A stretch of 64,000 nt of DNA from Trichopria drosophilae (lineage: Eukaryota > Arthropoda > Insecta > Hymenoptera > Diapriidae): the NCBI GenBank assembly GCA_030407085.1, contig CM059582.1, positions 202,290,001 through 202,354,000 on the forward strand, written 5' to 3'. Under the pieces are notes generated by a model. The model made no database searches, had not been told where the DNA came from, and worked only from the letters and a program-made list of their open reading frames with translations. A program made the translations under genes and the position numbers. This document shows positions 60,360 through 64,000 of this stretch, piece by piece. The stretch's first letter is position 1; the number at the start of each line of letters is the position of its first letter.

Positions 60360-61770
60360 GCGTGATCCAGTTTTGCTTCTCGATCGCTGAATCCCATATA
60401 TTCCCCAAGAAAACTCCATCTCGAACAATGACGATTGTAAATTCAAATACTTTCTATTCTCAAGTCGTTCGACGGAAGATTTTACGAGGGAATGCGAGAG
60501 ACACGGATGAGGAACGTTGCCAAAACACGGAGGATCATTGTTGCGAGAGGGGGTTCAGGGATTGAGGCCGGGAAGGTCATGATCGCGCCTTCGTGACCGG
60601 TGTGCAAAAAAATGCGGTAAAAAGTGCGATAATACTCGGCGATTAACGACCATTAGTCACACTATCCATCGAAACACATTCGTTTTGGCGGGCTCGAGAG
60701 ATGGAGCGAACGAGAAGGAGAGTGACGAGGAGAGTAGCCACCGTATTTAAATGCCATTTCGGAGTACCTTTAAAAGATTTAAAGGACCAAAAGGAGGTCG
60801 GCGAATCTTCACTGTTTTTTTTCTCTTGCACGTTTGTTCTCCAGTGTTCTCCTTGAACTCTCTCCCTCTCGTGATGTCCTGGACGATATCGAAGGGCGAA
60901 GGGCGAACAGATGGGAACAGGCGTCTTTGGCGATGATCGTTGCGGAACGTCGCGGATCACGAAACGTCGTGGTGCGTACGTTTGCCCTCCTGACGTCACG
61001 TCGAACGTGGACCAAACGGGAAGAGGGAGAAATAACACGAAAAAAGGAAAGCGCCGCACGCGTGCGGCCGAAGGAGAAAGGGACAAGAAGACGAAGCGAA
61101 GTGAACGAGCGAGCGAGAGAAGGAGATGAATATACGCGAACGGCGGCGTTCCGCATATCCGCGAACCTCCCTCTCGCTCGCTCCGACATTTGTTTACTAG
61201 TTCGACCCGAGAAACCACGACGTTTCGCTCACTTTTTTGGCGCTCAATCCCGTTCGACGACCGCCCGCTTGGCCCCCGGCGACCCGTGGACCACCGTGAC
61301 GTCCTCGGACTTACCGGATCGGCTTCGAAGCAAAACTCCTGCCGCTATCCTCGCGGGAGACAGTCAAAAATCGCGCACGAAACAAACCACCGCACTCAGC
61401 ATCCGCTGCATTCCACCATGGGGAATCTGCGACCGCTGCGCGCCACCGCCGAGATCAACTCGCGTACGCCGGGGAGAAAGTAGTCCGCGCCGCCGCGTTG
61501 CGATTCTGCAAATGCCTGTTCTCAACTTGGCCATGTACCAGTATACGTCTGCTTCCACGAGATTTCGATAATTTCTAAAATCTATTCCAAAATTCCCGTA
61601 TCAAGAATGCGACAAGATTTGAATTTTCGAATAGAACGCGGATTCCAACATGTCGGTCAGCCGTCGAACGACAAAAAACGACCGCGAAAACGTTTAAAAC
61701 CCCGCGAGCTCTTATCGCGCACGCAACCAGTAAGATGTCGCGGTTGAACGCTTGCCGCCGATAAGGTAGC
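60360..61770. promoter_or_regulatory. GC- and CpG-rich island, candidate promoter or 5' exon
   Basis: The most GC-rich 1.4 kb of the window, dense in CpG and purine-pyrimidine runs such as GAGCGAGCGAGAGAAGGAG and CTCTCGCTCGCTCC, which resemble GAGA-type promoter sequence. It has a TATTTAAA at 60744-60751 and a TGACGTCA at 60991-60998. Long frames are open on both strands (plus 60834-61571, 245 codons; minus 60643-61218, 191 codons), as expected where stop codons are rare. None looks like a known protein, and composition is R/S/T-rich. A short frame with a good start context (CCACCATGG at 61414) is noted in findings. Transcription direction is unknown. Confidence 0.4.
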
Positions 61771-61977
61771 GATCCACTTTTCAGTTCCGAATTCGATTTT
61801 CTTCGTTGTTTTAGACGGAACATTGGATAACATTTTGTGTTGTTTTCAACCATACAACTTCTTATGGAAACGAAGTGGGTACATTTATTATAGGTTCGGA
61901 ATTCCCTTTTTCTGAATGCCATGTCAGAATTAGACAAAAACATTCCTAATATCGATTGCTAATAGTAATTTTCGTAT

Positions 61978-62540
61978 CAAGGGCGTAAAATCAGCTTTTA
62001 CGTCCGTGATACGAATATTATTTTTCGCCCGAGTGGGTGTAAAATTCGAGTTTATGGCCCGTTTTGTAAACTCGAAATAGTGGGGAACTCCTATCTTTCC
62101 CATGTAATTTTCGAGAGCGTAAAATCGGGTTTTACGCCCGGGAGGTCGAAAGCGGTTTTTATGATACAGTATGAGTAAAATGTTTCTCTCACATTTTACC
62201 CACACATGTAACATAATATTATTTTTCGACACATGTGCGTAAAACATGATTTTACGCACCGGGCGGGAACTGTACATACTAGGCGCCAAAGGCGCCGAGT
62301 GATGTGTAAAATTCCCGACCGATGCGTAACAGTTATACTTTACACCCATGTTAGGTATCCTAGTTTTTGTAATTGGATGTGTAAAAAGAGTGCGTAAAGA
62401 ATTTGGTGCTTGGTTGAGTGCGTAAAGTATAACTTTACGCACGATCGGTCACTTTACGAATTTTATCGTCCGGAGTGCGTAAAAGTGAACTTTACGCACG
62501 AAAAATAGGCATCAAAAGTACTTTACGCACTAACTTTACG
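61978..62540. repeat. Palindrome-rich island 7, densest GTGCGTAAA array
   Basis: At least eight short inverted stems in about 560 bases. Three are exactly 25 bases long: 62235-62259, 62418-62442 and 62475-62499, each GTGCGTAAA(A/G) - about 5-base loop - complement. Others are GCGTAAAATCGGGTTTTACGC (62117-62137) and the GCGTAAAA...TTTTACG pair at 61983-62003, plus GTGTAAAATTC and ACTTTACGCACTAACTTTAC. Spacers between stems differ, so this is not a simple tandem repeat. A 170-codon minus-strand frame spans it and is not credible. Confidence 0.75.
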
Positions 62541-62649
62541 CACACAATTACAAAAAGGAAATTCTCACGCTTCAGTATCGAACAATATTTTTGATAGTCC
62601 GATTTGTAAAATTCATGCTGCTTTTCTTAAGAGTCTAATGTCAGGGTAC

Positions 62650-63005
62650 ATACACGTAATGCCCTCGGCACGAGAGTGGTCGACGAAGCCGGATGCAAGG
62701 ACAAGTGCGCAAAATAGGTCTCGATTTTAGGTCCCCATTTGTAAATGTGATTTCAAACCTTAGAAAATTACATGGGAGATAAGATGGGAGTTTCCCACTC
62801 TTTCAGTTATAATTTTTTGGCATAAACTCGAATTTTATACCCTATAACAAAAAAATGTTCATCACGGGCATAAACTTCTACACCCAAAATTCCATTACCC
62901 GATTCCCTAGGTACGGCCTCGTCACCCTTCGTGCACGTTGATCGCCTACAAAACGTAAAATATAATTTTAAACTTTTCTAACAAAATAGTACATTACTCA
63001 ACTAG
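62650..63005. repeat. Palindrome-rich island 8 (diverged)
   Basis: Words such as GTGCGCAAAATAGG, GGTACGGCCTCG, AAAATAGTACATTACTCAAC and TAGTGCTCC. The last two, inverted, match GTTGAGTAATATACTATTT at 59911 and resemble words in islands 2 and 3. It appears to be a worn copy of the same family. Confidence 0.4.
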
Positions 63006-64000
63006 TGCTCCAAATAGATGATTCCAGCACAAGTCTAGTTTACAAGAATAATAAAATAGATGCAATAAAATTGATTACACGAAAATAATCACTTGCCACA
63101 GTAAAAATAGTTATTATATGGTATATTTCACAATATTCTGAATTATAAAGGTAAAACATCGTCGACGACAATTTTTGAAATTGTTAATTCTACTATAATT
63201 ATATGTTACAATCATTTCTTCCATTTTTTAAGGTTCCATTAACCATTTTGTCTGTGTGCGAAGTTTAAAAACACCGCGGAATTCCTAATACATATTGAAA
63301 TAATTATACAAGTCCCATAAATTAGTGATAACTAAACTTTTGTGCGATATCACTTACCAATTTTCCATATATTATTGTAATAAGTTCCGTCATAATTTTT
63401 TCGTACATTATTCTATGTGTATTTAAAAACTCTTTAAATATTCTAAAACGTATGTGCAATCTTTAACCCATAACTTTTCGCAGAATTAATCTACGTTTTC
63501 CCTAAATAATTTCTAGATCCGCAAAGAAAATGTTATTACCCGCGTTAATTGCCAATTCTACCCACATACTGCACATATTTGTATTCTAAAAATTATTAAG
63601 ACTTCTGAGTGGTCAGAACCTAAAATTGCAAATATACACAAATCCCGTATGAATATGCGCAAAACTCAGCACATGAAAAACGGTTAAGAAATACTGAACT
63701 TTACTAGTTTTTGTGCTTTGAATTCTATGCGTTGAACTTTTGTGAATAATTCCCTATGATCAATCATTCTAAATCTTTTTGCAAGAATTGACCACCTTGT
63801 TCTTGAGTTCTTCTGGAATAAGTCGATGATTGCTTTCTGATTCTTCAAGAAGTATTTTGTGAGAAATTGTCAATTATTCTGAATCTACGAACTTGCAAAT
63901 GCTTCCTGATTATTAATCTCTCAGGAAGCTCTAGTTCTGTGTTAGGTTAGTAACCTGCAGGTGCCGTTGTCACATTTGCAGCTCGTTGTACAGTCGTTTG
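63006..64000. other. AT-rich non-coding stretch to window end
   Basis: No confirmed gene. A minus-strand frame around 63690-63870 reads YFLKNQKAIIDLFQKNS and continues for about 60 codons without a start codon near its beginning; it is not recognised. Confidence 0.35.

Noticed and set aside
59997..60446. 149-codon minus-strand open frame
   Set aside because: Crosses the end of an inverted-repeat element at 60250 and includes low-complexity and (TGCA)n-like sequence; no family resemblance.
60834..61571. 245-codon plus-strand open frame, the longest in the window
   Set aside because: It lies in CpG-rich DNA where stops are rare, long frames are open on the opposite strand too (191 and 126 codons), the translation is R/S/T-rich without recognisable domains, and no splice or poly(A) context supports it.
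61930..62442. 170-codon minus-strand open frame
   Set aside because: It spans the GTGCGTAAA palindrome array, so the frame follows from repeated stop-poor stems.
61978..62540. Possibility that the palindrome array is a CRISPR array
   Set aside because: Repeats are not of constant sequence and spacing, there are no cas genes, and the genomic context is eukaryotic.
63690..63870. Minus-strand frame with FLKNQKAIIDLFQKNS
   Set aside because: No start codon near its beginning, a stop immediately upstream, and no resemblance to a known protein; too short to support.

Overview
This looks like a non-coding stretch (intergenic or deep intronic) of an animal nuclear genome, most likely an insect. It is AT-rich and has no dense ORFs or operons. 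No protein gene can be called with confidence: nearly all open frames are 60-110 codons, overlap on both strands and match nothing I recognise. No rRNA or tRNA was found by eye. The only recognisable protein homology is a decayed Penelope-like retroelement fragment on the minus strand at 42.9-43.8 kb. The insect assignment rests on general texture (TA-flanked short inverted-repeat elements, Penelope relic, GC-heterogeneous background) and is an inference.

The window is a mosaic of three materials. (1) AT-rich DNA with little visible structure (e.g. 12.1-13.7, 13.9-15.1, 22.6-23.8, 25.9-31.0, 48.9-51.1 and 52.2-54.4 kb). (2) Islands of visibly higher GC and apparently unique sequence (about 11.3-12.1, 15.7-17.5, 21.2-22.6, 24.25-24.75, 31.0-33.6, 34.2-35.0, 36.2-37.9 and especially 60.35-61.77 kb), which may be conserved regulatory DNA or a promoter. 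(3) Many short non-autonomous mobile elements and repeats.

The repeats include TA-flanked inverted-repeat elements at 2.5, 5.4, 10.75, 25.1, 46.2, 54.4 and 59.65 kb; foldback elements at 11.1 and 47.9 kb; a dispersed family of roughly 120-bp tandem units at 10.0-10.5, 15.2, 17.8, 18.2-19.05, 42.4 and 51.2 kb; paired three-unit arrays at 33.8 and 35.5 kb; a two-copy direct repeat at 23.8 and 24.1 kb; and palindrome-dense islands at 28.3, 39.6, 41.0, 58.0, 59.3, 59.8, 62.0-62.5 and 62.65-63.0 kb.

The most interesting signals are the palindrome islands, whose short perfect stems (often on GTGCGTAAA) vary from island to island while the layout stays the same; three related-looking short elements that each carry a TGACGTCA box; and repeated CTCF-like words (GCGCCATCTAGCG and GGTGGCGC) set in short repeated contexts. 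Everything was read by eye, so element boundaries are approximate and family names are assigned from terminal sequence only.
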